A stretch of DNA of 64,000 nucleotides from Oxalobacteraceae bacterium AB_14. GTDB lineage: Bacteria > Pseudomonadota > Gammaproteobacteria > Burkholderiales > Burkholderiaceae_D. The notes below the pieces were generated by a model. That model made no database searches and was not told the DNA's origin. It was given only the letters and a program-made list of their open reading frames with translations. A program made the position numbers and the translations under genes. The stretch lies in assembly GCA_000381565.1 (NCBI GenBank), contig KB906724.1:2998674-3062673 (forward strand). The letters run 5' to 3'. Positions within the stretch are counted from its first letter, which is position 1; every line of letters begins with the position of its first letter. Below, in pieces: positions 1-10,781 of the stretch.

Positions 1-336
1 CTCAGGCTCGCGGAATTCGAGGAAAAATGGGATAAACAGTATAAACCAATAAGCCAGTCTTGGCGCCGCAACTGGGCCCGCGTCATACCGTTCTTCGACT
101 ACCCGCCGGAAATCCGCAAGGTGATTTACACCACGAACGCGATTGAATCGATTAATATGAGCCTGCGAAAAGTCACCAAGGCCCGCAGTTCCTTCCCGAC
201 CGATGATGCAGTCAGCAAGTTGTTTTACCTCGCGCTGAACAACATCAGCAAGAAGTGGACGATGCCGATACGGGACTGGAAAGCAGCGCTGAACCGCTTC
301 GCCATCCAGTTTGAAGACCGGGTACCGCAGGCTTAA
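1..336 (+). CDS. IS256-family transposase, C-terminal part (cut by window edge)
   Basis: The frame is open from the first base of the window and encodes 111 residues up to a TAA stop. The text YTTNAIESINMSLRK followed by a tail on fixed-spacing Lys/Arg/Trp residues is the conserved C-terminal part of IS256 (Mutator-like) DDE transposases, which are normally about 400 residues. The catalytic Glu and its surroundings lie in this part of the family, while both Asp residues lie upstream of the window. I cannot tell whether the full element is intact. No frameshift is visible in the part present. It sits upstream of the cation transporter genes and is the only classical DDE transposase here. Confidence 0.9.
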   Translation, partial: LRLAEFEEKWDKQYKPISQSWRRNWARVIPFFDYPPEIRKVIYTTNAIESINMSLRKVTKARSSFPTDDAVSKLFYLALNNISKKWTMPIRDWKAALNRFAIQFEDRVPQA

Positions 337-374
337 ACGAAAACCCGTTTACACAGAATCCAGTACACCCCCCG
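337..374 (+). repeat. Probable right terminal inverted repeat of the IS256-family element
   Basis: Directly after the transposase stop codon is a stretch containing CCCGTTTACACAGAAT and ending in a run of C. IS256-family elements usually end a few bases past the transposase stop with a terminal repeat of this kind (GTTTACACA core). The left copy is outside the window, so the exact end and any target duplication cannot be defined. Confidence 0.55.
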
Positions 375-871
375 GCGATATAGCGCGCCATTTTAAGACG
401 GGTATCGTCCAATAGAATTCCGAATTTCCAGCCCCCCCGCCTCGCTTGCGGCCGGATATATACATTTCAACCGAAATAACTATCCTGCAGCGGCCCGCCC
501 TCAAGGCGACTCGAATAGCAGCCAACTCGCCGTTCCCGCGCAAGCGCGAACCCATGCTATTCTGGACAAGGAACAAGGCCTTAGCTGGACGTACTTGATA
601 CGATGCCGTTCAAGTGCTTGGCTATTCCCGGATCGCCGACGAGCTGTGCCGCTTTTGTCAGGTAGTGACCGTTCAGCTGCGATTGCCGAGATGATGACCA
701 GCGCCATTCAAAGCCGCGTGCTGCGTTTGGCGCAGGTACGCGTTGCTTCATTCAAATAATCCCTCGCACACGGGTGGAATGTCAGTCCCGCACCACTGGG
801 GTGATACAGGGAGAACACATGCTTCAATTGAGTCGTCCTTTCATCCGGTTTCCAGCTGAGCGACCTCGAAA
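375..871. other. Gene-free stretch of about 500 bp
   Basis: No reading frame here has a recognisable protein. The short open frames on either strand (for example 501-707 on minus) have no family resemblance. It may contain the exchanger promoter and decayed sequence beside the IS element. Nothing firm can be called. Confidence 0.5.
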
Positions 872-1810
872 ATGAGCGTAGCCTTCATTGACATACTGAT
901 GCTGCTGTCGGCAGTTCCGATCGCGGCAATCGGCGGCGCAAGTTTTCTCAGAGGGATACTTACGGTATCGGCCTGGCTGCGCCTTCCCAAGCTGTTGGTT
1001 GCAACAACCCTCGCCGCCTTTGCAACGTCCAGTCCGGAAATGACAGTGTCCAGCCTTGCGGCCATTGCAGGCAAGCCGGGTATCGGCCTGGGCGACGCAC
1101 TCGGCAGCAACGTGGTCAACCTCGGATTGCTTTTAGGCTTGGCGCTGCTATTCGGTCCTATGGCCATCTGTGTTGCGCAATGTCGGCGCGACTACATGCT
1201 TGCCCTCATGGTCCCGGCGCTCACGTTCATCCTCGCGCTGGACGGCATGCTGTCGCGCGGGGAAGGGATGCTATTGCTGACGCTGTTCACGTTGTGGTTG
1301 ATCTTGGTCGTAAAGCAAGCTATCAGTCATCGGCGGCGCACGCCTGCGTATCGCGCTGCCCAGACCGCTATCTCGCGCGCCTCGATATTGCTATTTGTAG
1401 GCATGGGCGCGCTGTTTGTCGCCGGAAAGCTGTTCGTCGCAGGCGCGTCCAGCATCGCCTTGGCATTGGGCATGCATCCTTATGTGATCGGAGCGACACT
1501 GGTCGCGGTCGGTACCTCCATGCCGGAATTGGTAACGGTCGTACTTGCGCGATGGCGCGGCCACGATGATGTTGGTCTCGGCACCCTACTGGGCAGCAAC
1601 CTGTTTAACGGTCTTGCGGTAGTTGGTGTTGCCGCAACTATCCATCCGATTGCGGTACGGCCCGCGGAGGTGATGCCGGCCCTGGCATTCGGTGTGATCA
1701 CGCTACTGCTACTGTTTTCGCGTCGAAATCCAATTTCCCGTTGGCGTGGCCCCTGGTTCATTGCAACCTATAGTGCTTTTGTCCTCTTCACCGCAGCCCG
1801 CGCACTCTGA
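872..1810 (+). CDS. Sodium/calcium (CaCA) exchanger family membrane protein, YrbG-like
   Basis: The 312-residue protein is almost entirely hydrophobic and shows the internal duplication of CaCA cation exchangers. The first alpha repeat has TSSPE at residues 52-56 followed by LGSNVVNLG at about 77-85. The second has GTSMPELVT followed by LLGSNLFNG at about residues 213-245. These repeats form the ion path that couples Ca2+ (or another cation) export to Na+ or H+ entry at the inner membrane. Length matches the bacterial YrbG type (about 310-325 residues). The ATG at 872 has no strong Shine-Dalgarno. The next gene, a P-type ATPase of Ca2+-pump type, starts 125 bp downstream on the same strand, which suggests a joint cation-export role. 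Substrate is inferred from family only. Confidence 0.88.
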   Translation: MSVAFIDILMLLSAVPIAAIGGASFLRGILTVSAWLRLPKLLVATTLAAFATSSPEMTVSSLAAIAGKPGIGLGDALGSNVVNLGLLLGLALLFGPMAICVAQCRRDYMLALMVPALTFILALDGMLSRGEGMLLLTLFTLWLILVVKQAISHRRRTPAYRAAQTAISRASILLFVGMGALFVAGKLFVAGASSIALALGMHPYVIGATLVAVGTSMPELVTVVLARWRGHDDVGLGTLLGSNLFNGLAVVGVAATIHPIAVRPAEVMPALAFGVITLLLLFSRRNPISRWRGPWFIATYSAFVLFTAARAL

Positions 1811-1935
1811 CCTGGAAAACAAATGGTATATATTCCTATCGCCCGGGCTACCACCGGCGCACCTGCAGCACGCCCTTCCATCGGCGCTCCATTCTCAACT
1901 GGAACAGAGCGCTTCGTGGCGCTCCGTATCGAGCC

Positions 1936-4653
1936 ATGAACGCGCCGGGCAAAAATCAGCCTCAGGCCTGGCACGCGCTCGATCCGGACGCCGTCATCGC
2001 GCGTCTTGAGAGCGACCCGAAGACAGGACTCACTTCGCAAGCGGCGGCACAACGTGCCGTCTTGCACGGGCCGAATGCGCTGCCGGAACCGGCCGCGCGT
2101 TCGCCGTTTCTTCTTTTCGCGCGCCAGTTTCAAAGTCCGTTGATCTATATCTTGTTCGTTGCCGCCGCACTCGCCGGCTTCATGGGCCATTGGGCCGACG
2201 CCGCCGTCATTCTGGGCGTCGTGCTGGTCAACGCCTTGATTGGCGCCTATCAGGAGGGGCGCGCCGAACGTTCGATGGCCGCGTTGCGCAAGCTATCCAC
2301 ATTGCAAGTGCACGTGTTGCGCAACGGCACAGAACAAGCCATGGCCGCGCAAGAACTGGTCCCCGGGGACATATTATTGCTGGCCGCCGGCGACGCGGTC
2401 GGCGCGGATGCGCGGCTGGTCGACGCGGCGTCGTTGGCCGTTGCCGAAGCGACGCTGACGGGAGAATCCATCCCGGTATGCAAGAACATAGCTGCGTTGC
2501 CGGAGGCAAGCGCACTTGCGGACCGTCGAAATATGGTGTTTTCCGGCACCTATGTGTCGGCCGGCCGGGCGCGCGCCATCGTGACGGCCACCGGCGTACA
2601 CACTGAAGTAGGCGGGATAGCGCGGATGACGGAAGGCGCGCTGGAACCCAGAACCCCGCTTGAGGTGCGCATCGGCCAATTCGGACGCTACCTTGTGTAC
2701 GCCTCTATTGCGCTCTTCTTCACGGTCGTGGCGCTGGGTCTGGCGCGCGGCCTGCCGCTTTCCGAGGTCCTGATGGTCGCCATCAGCCAGATGGTGTCGG
2801 TGATCCCGGAGGGCCTGCCGGTAGCGATGACGATAGCGCTTGCCGTTGGCATGCAGCGTATGGCCAGCCGTGGGGCGATTATCCGGCGCCTTTCCGCGGT
2901 CGAAACACTGGGATCGATCACGATCATCTGTAGCGACAAGACCGGCACCCTGACACGCAACGAGATGACCGTCAGCACCCTCTGGCTTCCCGGCGGGCGC
3001 GAGCTATCGATCTCCGGCGTCGGCTATGCACCACAAGGCGAGTTGAGCGAAGCAGTCGATGCCGCGGTGACCGCGCTGCTGGAGTCCGCTGTACTCTGCA
3101 ATGACGCCGGACTGGTGCCGCCCGAGGATGAGGTCGCGCAGTGGACCGTGCTGGGCGATCCGACCGAGGCCGCGTTGCTGGTGGCCGCCGGCAAGGCCGG
3201 CATTGATATCGGTGCGCTACGCCAGCGGCATGCCCGTACGGCGGAAATTCCGTTCGACTCCGATACCAAGATGATGGCGACTTGTCACAGCACCTTATCT
3301 GGCACGACCACCGTCTACATCAAGGGCGCGCCGGAGGCTGTGTTGCGATTGTGCCATGGTGATGGCAAGGCCGCCGTGCTGGCGGCGGGCAGCGCCGCCG
3401 AGGAAATGGCCGGACGGGCGCTGCGCGTGCTGGCGGTCGCGCGCATCGATGATTTCGCCCTCGATGCCAGCGGCGGCTTCGACGAGCTGGCCGGACGTGC
3501 TACGCTGCTCGGCCTGCTGGGTCAGATCGATCCACCGCGCGAGGAAGTCAAGATAGCGGTTGCCGCGTGCCGTGCGGCAGGTATTCGCCCAATCATGGTC
3601 ACGGGCGACCACAAATCGACCGGATTGGCCATCGCGCGCACTTTGGGTATTGCTCAGGGAGATGATCGCGGCGTTGATGGCGCCGAGCTCGAACGCATGG
3701 GCGATGCCGAGTTGCTCGAAGGCTTGAACAATATCGCCGTGTTCGCGCGCGTGCACCCGGCCCAAAAGCTGCGCATCGTCGAAGCCTTGCAGTCCCGCGG
3801 CGACGTGGTCGCCATGACCGGGGACGGGGTCAACGACGCCCCGGCCCTGGCCCGCGCCGATGTCGGCGTAGCAATGGGCATCACAGGAACGGAAGTGGCG
3901 AAGAGCGCAGCCAAGATCGTCATCACCGATGACAATTTCGCCACCATAGTCGGCGCAATCGAGCAGGGGCGTGTCGTCTACGGCAACCTGAAAAAAGTGA
4001 TACTGTTCCTGTTCATTACCTCCGTCGACGAAGTGCTCATCCTTCTACTGGCCTTGCTGGCCGGCTATCCGCTGCCGCTGGCGGCGGTGCAGATACTCTG
4101 GGTCAACATCGTTACGGAAAGCACCTTGACCGTCAATCTGGTCATGGATCCGCCGGATGGGGACGAGATGCGCCGCCCAGCGGTGCCCCGAAACAACCGA
4201 CTGGTCGACCGCGCCATGCTGGTGCGCATCGCGACACTGACGCCCATGGCGGTCGCCGCCACCTTCGGATGGTATGTATGGCGCCAGTCCAGCGGCCTGC
4301 CTTACGAGCTGGTTCGCACCGAAACGTTTACCATGATGGCACTGTGCCAGTGGTTCAACGTGCTCAACTGCCAGTCCGCGACGCGCTCCGCACTGCGCTT
4401 CGGCATCCTGCGCAATCACTGGCTCATCGGCGGCCTGGGGCTCAGCATCGTGCTGCAGGCCGCCGTCTTGTATTGGGCACCGCTGAACAGTCTGTTTCAT
4501 ACGGTACCCATGCCGCTGGCCGACCTGCTTCCCCTGCTGGCGATCGCCAGCAGCGTCCTGTGGGTTGAGGAGCTTAGAAAAACGGTCGTTCGTATGCAGC
4601 AGGGACCGCCTGGCCTATATTCTCATGCGACGGATTTTCCACCCGAACCCTGA
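1936..4653 (+). CDS. Cation-transporting P-type ATPase, Ca2+-pump (P2) type
   Basis: The 905-residue protein has the full P-type layout: an N-terminal cation-ATPase domain, the actuator motif TGES at 175-178, the phosphorylation motif DKTGT with Asp334, and the hinge TGDGVNDAPAL near 628. The M4 motif VIPEGLP matches P2A/P2B pumps. M6 reads NIVTEST, where SERCA-type pumps carry N-x-x-T-D, so one metal ligand would be Glu in place of Asp. It should use ATP hydrolysis to expel Ca2+ or a related cation across the inner membrane. It lies 125 bp after the CaCA exchanger gene and may share its transcript. The ATG start lacks a clear ribosome site; the N-terminal text HALDPDAVIARLESDPKTGL is normal for the family, so the start is probably right. 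Confidence 0.92.
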   Translation: MNAPGKNQPQAWHALDPDAVIARLESDPKTGLTSQAAAQRAVLHGPNALPEPAARSPFLLFARQFQSPLIYILFVAAALAGFMGHWADAAVILGVVLVNALIGAYQEGRAERSMAALRKLSTLQVHVLRNGTEQAMAAQELVPGDILLLAAGDAVGADARLVDAASLAVAEATLTGESIPVCKNIAALPEASALADRRNMVFSGTYVSAGRARAIVTATGVHTEVGGIARMTEGALEPRTPLEVRIGQFGRYLVYASIALFFTVVALGLARGLPLSEVLMVAISQMVSVIPEGLPVAMTIALAVGMQRMASRGAIIRRLSAVETLGSITIICSDKTGTLTRNEMTVSTLWLPGGRELSISGVGYAPQGELSEAVDAAVTALLESAVLCNDAGLVPPEDEVAQWTVLGDPTEAALLVAAGKAGIDIGALRQRHARTAEIPFDSDTKMMATCHSTLSGTTTVYIKGAPEAVLRLCHGDGKAAVLAAGSAAEEMAGRALRVLAVARIDDFALDASGGFDELAGRATLLGLLGQIDPPREEVKIAVAACRAAGIRPIMVTGDHKSTGLAIARTLGIAQGDDRGVDGAELERMGDAELLEGLNNIAVFARVHPAQKLRIVEALQSRGDVVAMTGDGVNDAPALARADVGVAMGITGTEVAKSAAKIVITDDNFATIVGAIEQGRVVYGNLKKVILFLFITSVDEVLILLLALLAGYPLPLAAVQILWVNIVTESTLTVNLVMDPPDGDEMRRPAVPRNNRLVDRAMLVRIATLTPMAVAATFGWYVWRQSSGLPYELVRTETFTMMALCQWFNVLNCQSATRSALRFGILRNHWLIGGLGLSIVLQAAVLYWAPLNSLFHTVPMPLADLLPLLAIASSVLWVEELRKTVVRMQQGPPGLYSHATDFPPEP

Positions 4654-4712
4654 CCTTCGCCAGACCAGGATTGTGGCCGGCTTCCCGCCTTGGCAGCGCT
4701 GGGCAGGATATG

Positions 4713-4735
4713 AAAAAGGCCGGATCGCTCCGGCC
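4713..4735 (-). terminator. Rho-independent terminator of purL
   Basis: Read on the minus strand, GGCCGGA and TCCGGCC form a 7-bp stem around a 4-base loop, followed directly by TTTTT. It lies 28 bp past the purL stop codon. Confidence 0.85.
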
Positions 4736-4762
4736 CCGCTACCTGCCCTACCTGAGGCGCCC

Positions 4763-7700
4763 TTACCCGACGAACTTGCGGGCGTTGCGGAACATCCGCA
4801 TCCAAGGCGAGTCCTCGCCCCACGATTCCGGATGCCACGACTGCTGCACCGAGCGGAACACGCGCTCGGCATGCGGCATCATCACGGTGAAGCGGCCGTC
4901 GGCCGTGGTCACCGAGGTCAGGCCTTGCGGCGAGCCGTTCGGATTGTACGGATAGGCTTCGGTGGCCGCGCCGCGGTTGTCGACGAAGCGCATCGCCGCC
5001 ACAGCCTCGTTGATGTTGCCGGTCTGCGTGAAGTCCGCATAGCCTTCGCCGTGGGCGATGGCGATGGCGGTCTGCGTGCCGCCCATGCCGTTGAAGAAGA
5101 TCGACGGCGAATCCAGCACTTCCACCATCGCGAAGCGCGCTTCGAATTTCTCCGATTTGTTGGTGGTGAACTTGGGCCACGCATGCGCGCCTGGGATGAT
5201 GGATTTCAGGTTGCTCATCATCTGGCAGCCGTTGCATACGCCGAGGCCGAAGCTGTCGGTGCGCGCGAAGAAGCGGGCGAACTGCTCGGCCAGCGCGGCG
5301 TTGAACAGGATGGTCTTGGCCCAGCCTTCGCCGGCGCCCAGCACGTCGCCGTACGAGAAGCCGCCGACGGCGATGATGCCCTGGAAGTCATCCAGCTTGA
5401 CGCGGCCTGCAATCAGGTCGCTCATGTGCACGTCGACGGCGTTGAAGCCCGCCTGGTGCATCACGTAGGCGGTCTCGATGTGCGAGTTGACGCCCTGCTC
5501 GCGCAGGATCGCAACGCGCGGACGCACGCCGGTCGCCAGGAACGGCGCGGCCACATTCTCGCTCAGGTCGAAGCTGATCTTAGGCGTGATGCCGGGATCG
5601 GTTTCGTCCAGGATGCGGTCGTACTCGGCGTCGGCGCAGGCGGGATTGTCGCGCAGGCGGGCGATGCGCCAGCTGGTCTCGCTCCACAGGCGGTGCAGTT
5701 CCGAGCGCTGCTTGTTGTAGATGATCCTGGCGTCGCGGGTGAACTCGATCACGCCACGGTCGTTCGGCTTGCCGATGATATGGCTGCATGCGCCCAGGTT
5801 GAAGGTGCGCAGCACGTCCATCACCAGCGACTTCTCTTCCGCGCGCACCTGGATCACCGCGCCCAGCTCTTCGGAGAACAACGCGCGCAGGGTTTGTTCG
5901 TTGCGGCGTTCGGCGATCTGGCCGGCCCAGTTCTTCGCGTCGCCCTGGTCGGCGCCGTGGCCCTGCTCCAGGGTCAGGATGTCGAGATTGATCGACAAGC
6001 CCGCGCGGCCGGCGAAGGCCATCTCGGTCAGCGTGCCATACAGGCCGCCGTCGGAACGGTCGTGGTAAGCGAGCAGCTTGCCGTCGTTGTTCAGTTGCTG
6101 GATGGCGGCGAAGAAGGCCTTCAGGTCTTCCGCGCTGTCGACATCCGGCGTCTCGTTGCCCAGCTGGCCCATGACCAGCGACAGCGCCGACGCGCCCATA
6201 CGGTTCTTGCCGCGCCCCAGGTCGATCAGGATGATGGAGGTGTCGCCCGCATCGGTCCTGATCTGCGGCGTCAGCGATTTGCGCACGTCGTGCACCGGCG
6301 CGAAGGCCGAGACGATCAGCGATACCGGCGAAGTGACGGCTTTGGCAGTGCCCAAGCCGTCAGCTTTGGCAGTGCCCAAGCCGTCAGCTTTGGCACTGCC
6401 CTCGTCCTTCCAGGTGGTGCGCATCGACAGCGAATCCTTGCCGACCGGGATGCTGATGCCCAGCGCCGGGCACAGCTCCATGCCGACTGCCTTGACGGTG
6501 TCGAACAGCGCCGCGTCCTGGCCCGGCTGGCCGCAGGCGGCCATCCAGTTGGCGGACAGCTTGATGTCGGAGATCTCCTTGATCGGCGCGGCGGCGATGT
6601 TGGTGATCGCCTCGGCGACCGCCATGCGGCCCGAGGCGGCGGCGTTGATGACGGCCAGCGGGGTACGCTCGCCCATCGCCATCGCTTCGCCCAGGTAGCC
6701 TTCGAAGCTCATCGCGGTGACGGCGCAATCGGCCACCGGCACCTGCCATGGACCGACCATCTGGTCGCGCACGGACATGCCGCCCACGCTACGGTCGCCG
6801 ATGGTGATCAGGAAGGACTTGTCACCGACGGTAGGCAGCAGCAGCACGCGCTTGGCGGCTTCTTCCAGGTCGATGCCGGTCAGGTCGATGGCCGGGAATT
6901 CGTTCTGCACATGGTGCACGTCGCGCAGCATCTTCGGTGGTTTGCCCAGCAGGACATCCATCGGCATGTCGACCGGCTCGTTGCCCAGCTCAGGATCGAT
7001 CAGCTTCAGTTGACGTTCTTCGGTCGCGGTGCCGACCACGGCGAACAGGCAGCGCTCACGCTCGCACAGCGCCTTGAACATCGGCAGGCTGTCCGGCGCG
7101 ATCGCCAGCACGTAGCGTTCTTGCGATTCGTTGGACCAGATTTCTTTCGGCGCCATGCCGCTTTCTTCCAGCGGGATCTTGCGCAGGTCGAAGATCGCGC
7201 CGCGCTTGGCGTCGTTGGTGATCTCCGGGAAGGCGTTCGACAGACCGCCGGCGCCGACGTCGTGGATCGAGATGATCGGATTGGCGGCGCCCAGCTGCCA
7301 GCAACCGTTGATCACTTCCTGCGCACGACGTTCCATCTCCGGATTGCCGCGCTGGACCGAGTCGAAGTCCAGGTCCGCGGTATTGGTGCCGGTGGCCATC
7401 GACGACGCGGCCGAGCCGCCCATGCCGATGCGCATGCCGGGACCGCCCAGTTGCACCAGCAGGCTGCCGACCGGGATGTCGTTCTTGTGCGTGTGCTGGC
7501 CAGAGATGTTACCGATGCCGCCGGCGATCATGATCGGCTTGTGGTAGCCGAACACGGTGTCGTGCGCGCCGGCGAACTGCTTGCCGATATTCTGTTCGTA
7601 GGTACGGAAGTAACCACCCAGTACCGGACGGCCGAATTCATTGCTGAACGCGGCGCCGCCGAGCGGGCCTTCGATCATGATCTGCAGCGCCGAGGCGATG

Positions 7701-8872
7701 CGGTCCGGCTTGCCGTAAGGCTTGCTCGAACCCGTGCCGCTGCTGCGGTAATCGGCCACCGGCGCGGTGACGTCGGCGTCGTTTTCCCAGGCTTGCACGG
7801 CGCCCGGCAGCATCAGGTTCGACACGGTGAAGCCGGTCAGGCCGGCCTTGGGCTTGGCGCCGCGGCCGGTCGCGCCTTCATCGCGGATCTCGCCGCCGGC
7901 GCCGGTGGAGGCGCCAGGGAATGGCGAGATCGCGGTCGGGTGATTGTGGGTTTCCACTTTCATCAGCGTGTGCGTCAACTCGGTCATCGGCGCGTACTGG
8001 TGCGCGTCGCCCTGCGGGAAGAAGCGCATCACTTCCGCGCCTTCCATGATCGACGAGTTGTCGCTGTAGGCGACGATGGTGCCTTTCGGCTGCAACTGGT
8101 GCGTGTTCTTGATCATGCCGAACAGCGACTTCGGTTGCGCCACGCCGTCGATGGTCCAGTCGGCGTTGAAGATCTTGTGGCGGCAGTGCTCCGAGTTCGC
8201 CTGCGCGAACATCATCAGCTCGACGTCGGTCGGATTGCGGCCGGCCTTGGTGAAGGCGGCGTCCAGGTACTCGATCTCGTCGTCCGACATCGCCAGGCCC
8301 AGGTCCGTGTTGGCTTTCTCCAGCGCGGCCTTGCCCATGCCGATCACGTCCACCGATTCCAGCGGCTTCGCTCCCAGCGTGCGGAACAGGCCGGCCGCTT
8401 CGTCGGGATGGCGCAGCACCGATTCCGTCATGCGGTCGTGCAGCAATGCGGCCACGGCCTGCACTTCTTCGTCGGACAGCTTCTTGGCGGCGCCGATGCT
8501 GCTGCCCAAAATGCCGGTCTTCAGATTGATGCGGAAGGCGATGCCGCGCTCGACGCGCTTGATGTGCGCCATGCCGCAGTTGTGGACGATGTCGGTGGCC
8601 TTGGAGGCCCACGGCGAGATCGTGCCGAAACGCGGAATGACGAAGAACGCTTCGACGGCGCCCTCGGTGTTGTCGGCATGCGCCGGCTCACCATAGGTCA
8701 GCAGCGCGCCGAGGCGGCTGGTGTCGTCGGCCGACAGCGGTTCGGCGGCATCGATGAAGTGGACATAGCGCGCCTGGACGGCGGCGACGGCTGGCAGCGC
8801 GGCTTGCAGTTGGGTTAACAGGCGTTGGCTACGGAATGCGGACAGGGCGTTGGAGCCCGGCAGAATCAACAT
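4763..8872 (-). CDS. purL: Phosphoribosylformylglycinamidine synthase (FGAM synthase), single-chain
   Basis: PurL converts FGAR, glutamine and ATP to FGAM in step four of purine synthesis. The chain of 1369 residues is the large proteobacterial form, with an N-terminal domain, two AIR-synthase-like halves and a C-terminal class I glutaminase. The glutaminase nucleophile is the first Cys of GVCNGCQ (about residue 1213) and its His lies in [10 protein letters not shown] near the end. I place the start at [10 protein letters not shown], the N-terminus I recall for betaproteobacterial PurL, although the frame stays open to 9238; no Shine-Dalgarno is visible. Residues about 825-845 hold two and a half copies of an 8-residue repeat (ADGLGTAK) made by a 24-bp DNA repeat. 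The gene is followed by its own terminator and diverges from the receiver-TPR gene. Confidence 0.96.
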   Translation of the reverse strand: MLILPGSNALSAFRSQRLLTQLQAALPAVAAVQARYVHFIDAAEPLSADDTSRLGALLTYGEPAHADNTEGAVEAFFVIPRFGTISPWASKATDIVHNCGMAHIKRVERGIAFRINLKTGILGSSIGAAKKLSDEEVQAVAALLHDRMTESVLRHPDEAAGLFRTLGAKPLESVDVIGMGKAALEKANTDLGLAMSDDEIEYLDAAFTKAGRNPTDVELMMFAQANSEHCRHKIFNADWTIDGVAQPKSLFGMIKNTHQLQPKGTIVAYSDNSSIMEGAEVMRFFPQGDAHQYAPMTELTHTLMKVETHNHPTAISPFPGASTGAGGEIRDEGATGRGAKPKAGLTGFTVSNLMLPGAVQAWENDADVTAPVADYRSSGTGSSKPYGKPDRIASALQIMIEGPLGGAAFSNEFGRPVLGGYFRTYEQNIGKQFAGAHDTVFGYHKPIMIAGGIGNISGQHTHKNDIPVGSLLVQLGGPGMRIGMGGSAASSMATGTNTADLDFDSVQRGNPEMERRAQEVINGCWQLGAANPIISIHDVGAGGLSNAFPEITNDAKRGAIFDLRKIPLEESGMAPKEIWSNESQERYVLAIAPDSLPMFKALCERERCLFAVVGTATEERQLKLIDPELGNEPVDMPMDVLLGKPPKMLRDVHHVQNEFPAIDLTGIDLEEAAKRVLLLPTVGDKSFLITIGDRSVGGMSVRDQMVGPWQVPVADCAVTAMSFEGYLGEAMAMGERTPLAVINAAASGRMAVAEAITNIAAAPIKEISDIKLSANWMAACGQPGQDAALFDTVKAVGMELCPALGISIPVGKDSLSMRTTWKDEGSAKADGLGTAKADGLGTAKAVTSPVSLIVSAFAPVHDVRKSLTPQIRTDAGDTSIILIDLGRGKNRMGASALSLVMGQLGNETPDVDSAEDLKAFFAAIQQLNNDGKLLAYHDRSDGGLYGTLTEMAFAGRAGLSINLDILTLEQGHGADQGDAKNWAGQIAERRNEQTLRALFSEELGAVIQVRAEEKSLVMDVLRTFNLGACSHIIGKPNDRGVIEFTRDARIIYNKQRSELHRLWSETSWRIARLRDNPACADAEYDRILDETDPGITPKISFDLSENVAAPFLATGVRPRVAILREQGVNSHIETAYVMHQAGFNAVDVHMSDLIAGRVKLDDFQGIIAVGGFSYGDVLGAGEGWAKTILFNAALAEQFARFFARTDSFGLGVCNGCQMMSNLKSIIPGAHAWPKFTTNKSEKFEARFAMVEVLDSPSIFFNGMGGTQTAIAIAHGEGYADFTQTGNINEAVAAMRFVDNRGAATEAYPYNPNGSPQGLTSVTTADGRFTVMMPHAERVFRSVQQSWHPESWGEDSPWMRMFRNARKFVG
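6339..6400. repeat. 24-bp tandem repeat inside purL (about 2.6 copies)
   Basis: Two exact copies of a 24-bp unit (6339-6362, 6363-6386) starting GCTTTGGCAGTGCCCAAGCC are followed by a 14-base partial copy with one mismatch (6387-6400). The unit is a multiple of three, so copy-number change keeps the purL frame. It encodes ADGLGTAK repeats. Confidence 0.95.
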
Positions 8873-8959
8873 GGTTGGAGGATGGTTGATGCAGCGTGGC
8901 TGCGGATTAAAGGTAGATGGAGCACGAGATACTTGTAATGCAGAATTTCCTTTGCGCGC

Positions 8960-8965
8960 ATTATA
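8960..8965 (-). promoter_or_regulatory. Possible -10 box of the purL promoter
   Basis: The minus strand reads TATAAT, a perfect -10 match, 88 bp upstream of the chosen purL ATG. No good -35 hexamer lies at 16-18 bp, so activation or an alternative arrangement is possible. Confidence 0.35.
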
Positions 8966-9140
8966 CCTCTTACCACGCTGTCCATACAGCGCCAATTCGG
9001 GACAAAAAGTGCCACCGGAGCAACATTTTGAGCCATTTTGATGGGGAATATGCGTCAGTCCAGGGCGAAGCAGCCGGTTTTCATAACATTCTGACTTGCC
9101 ATGGAGTATGCTAGATTTAACTTTAGCTTGGATGCGTAAC

Positions 9141-10781
9141 ATGGCGGAATATAGTGAATTGTCAGTGCTGATCGTCGACCCCAATCCGGGCATGCGCGGC
9201 AACCTGCACAACATGCTTAACCAGTCCGGCATCACCAAGATCGATTACGCGGTCAGCTCCGGCACGGCCATCCGCCAGCTGGGCAAGAAACCGTTCGACA
9301 TCATCCTGTGCGAGTACGACCTGGGCAACGGCAGCGGCGAGAACAACGGCCAGGACGGCCAGCAGCTGCTGGAAGACTTGCGCCACCACAAGCTGATCTC
9401 GGCATCGACGATTTTCGTCATGCTCACCTCCGAGGGCGTCTACAGCAAGGTGATCGGCGCGGCCGAGCTGACCCCGACCGACTACGTCCTCAAACCTTTC
9501 ACGGTGGACGCGCTGATGCAGCGCGTGCGCAAGGCGCTCGAACGGCGCGACGTGTTCCTGCCGGTGTATCAACTGGTTGAACTGGGCAATATCCGCAAGG
9601 CGATCGGCGAGTGCGGCCTCGCGGAGGAAAAGAATCCGCGCTACGCGATCGAGTTCGCACGGCTGCGCGCCGAGCTGCTGGTGTCGCTGGACGAGCTGGC
9701 CGACGCCGAGCTGGTGTACCAGGTCATCCTGATGAACCGCCCCATCGCCTGGGCGCATCTGGGCATGGCGCGCTGCCAGTTCGGCCAGCAGAAGTTCATC
9801 GAGGCGCAGGAGACGCTGCAGGAGCTGCTGATCCACAATCCCAAATTCATGGCCGCCTACGATCTGCTGGCGCGCACCCTGGAGGCGCTGGGCCAGCAGG
9901 AATCGGCCAAGAAGATACTGGAAGACGCGGTGGCGATCTCGCCCAACATGGTGCGGCGCCTGCGGCACCTGGGCGAGGTGGCGTTCGAAACGGGCGATGT
10001 CGGCGTCGCCGAGAAGGCGTTCAAGCAGGTGGTGGCCAAGGCCAAGTACTCCGAATTCCGCGATCCGGAAGACCACGTCAAACTGGTCAAGACCCTGGTC
10101 AAGAAAGGCGACGCCAACCAGGCCAGCGGCGTGATCCGCGACATGGAGCGCTCATTGCGCGGCAGCGCCAACGTCGAGGCCTGCCGCGCGATCGCCGCCG
10201 GCCTGCTGCAGGAAATGACGGGCAATATCAGCGGCGCGGCGACCGAGTTGACCAACGCCGTCACCGCCATCGGCGCCAGCCGCGGCCTGTCGACCGGCCT
10301 GAAAATCGGCCTGGTGCACAGCTGCCTGAACGTCAAGCTGGACCAGCAGGCGTCCGAGCTGATGCTGAACCTGATGAACGACACCGAGAGCGGCGTCTCG
10401 ATGGACGACGCGGTGCAGGTGTTTGAGAAAGCCGGCCGCCACGACCTGGCCGAGGGCATGGGCGAGCAGATCAAGCATCAGGTGGAGGAACTGATCGCCC
10501 ATGCGTCCGAACAGCGCAGCCAGGGCGACTTGCGGGCGGCGGTCGACACGCTCAGCGCGGCCCTGCGCAAGGCGCCGGCCAATATGGCGCTGCTGCCGGC
10601 GGCAACATCGGCGATACTCAAGCAGCTGGACGATCTGGGTTGGGAAGTGCCGCTGGCCGAACAATGCTCCTTCCTGCTGGAGCGCATGCGCAAGATCGAC
10701 CCGGCCCATCCTTCGCTGGAGGCGCTGCAAGCGCAGTATTCGCACACCCAGCGCAAGTACGGTATCGCGACGGTGGCGTAG
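9141..10781 (+). CDS. Receiver-domain protein with TPR repeats
   Basis: The N-terminal 125 residues form a CheY-like receiver: acidic residue Asp13 in LIVDPNP, the Thr of MLTSEG, and the Lys of VLKPF are all present. At the phospho-acceptor position the text is ILCEYDLG, giving Glu58 where Asp is expected. The rest, to residue 546, is alpha-helical with several tetratricopeptide repeats (for example around 190-300), so the output is probably protein binding and not DNA binding. I chose ATG 9141 ([10 protein letters not shown]) because it puts the receiver at the very N-terminus; earlier starts at 9096 (TTG), 9108 and 9132 are in frame and none has a good ribosome site. It diverges from purL and appears to be monocistronic. 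The partner kinase is not in the window. Confidence 0.85.
   Translation: MAEYSELSVLIVDPNPGMRGNLHNMLNQSGITKIDYAVSSGTAIRQLGKKPFDIILCEYDLGNGSGENNGQDGQQLLEDLRHHKLISASTIFVMLTSEGVYSKVIGAAELTPTDYVLKPFTVDALMQRVRKALERRDVFLPVYQLVELGNIRKAIGECGLAEEKNPRYAIEFARLRAELLVSLDELADAELVYQVILMNRPIAWAHLGMARCQFGQQKFIEAQETLQELLIHNPKFMAAYDLLARTLEALGQQESAKKILEDAVAISPNMVRRLRHLGEVAFETGDVGVAEKAFKQVVAKAKYSEFRDPEDHVKLVKTLVKKGDANQASGVIRDMERSLRGSANVEACRAIAAGLLQEMTGNISGAATELTNAVTAIGASRGLSTGLKIGLVHSCLNVKLDQQASELMLNLMNDTESGVSMDDAVQVFEKAGRHDLAEGMGEQIKHQVEELIAHASEQRSQGDLRAAVDTLSAALRKAPANMALLPAATSAILKQLDDLGWEVPLAEQCSFLLERMRKIDPAHPSLEALQAQYSHTQRKYGIATVA

Noticed and set aside
375..871. Possible decayed gene beside the IS256 end
   Set aside because: Short stretches in several frames were read, but no text resembles a known family, so no pseudogene is called.
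6339..6400. Tandem repeat as a CRISPR array
   Set aside because: The copies are directly adjacent with no spacers and lie within the purL coding frame.
4565..8818. Very long open frame (1417 codons) antisense to purL
   Set aside because: The opposite strand encodes PurL with all its motifs. The antisense frame is rich in His, Arg, Gln, Gly and Ala, the usual by-product of GC-rich codon bias, and shows no family text.
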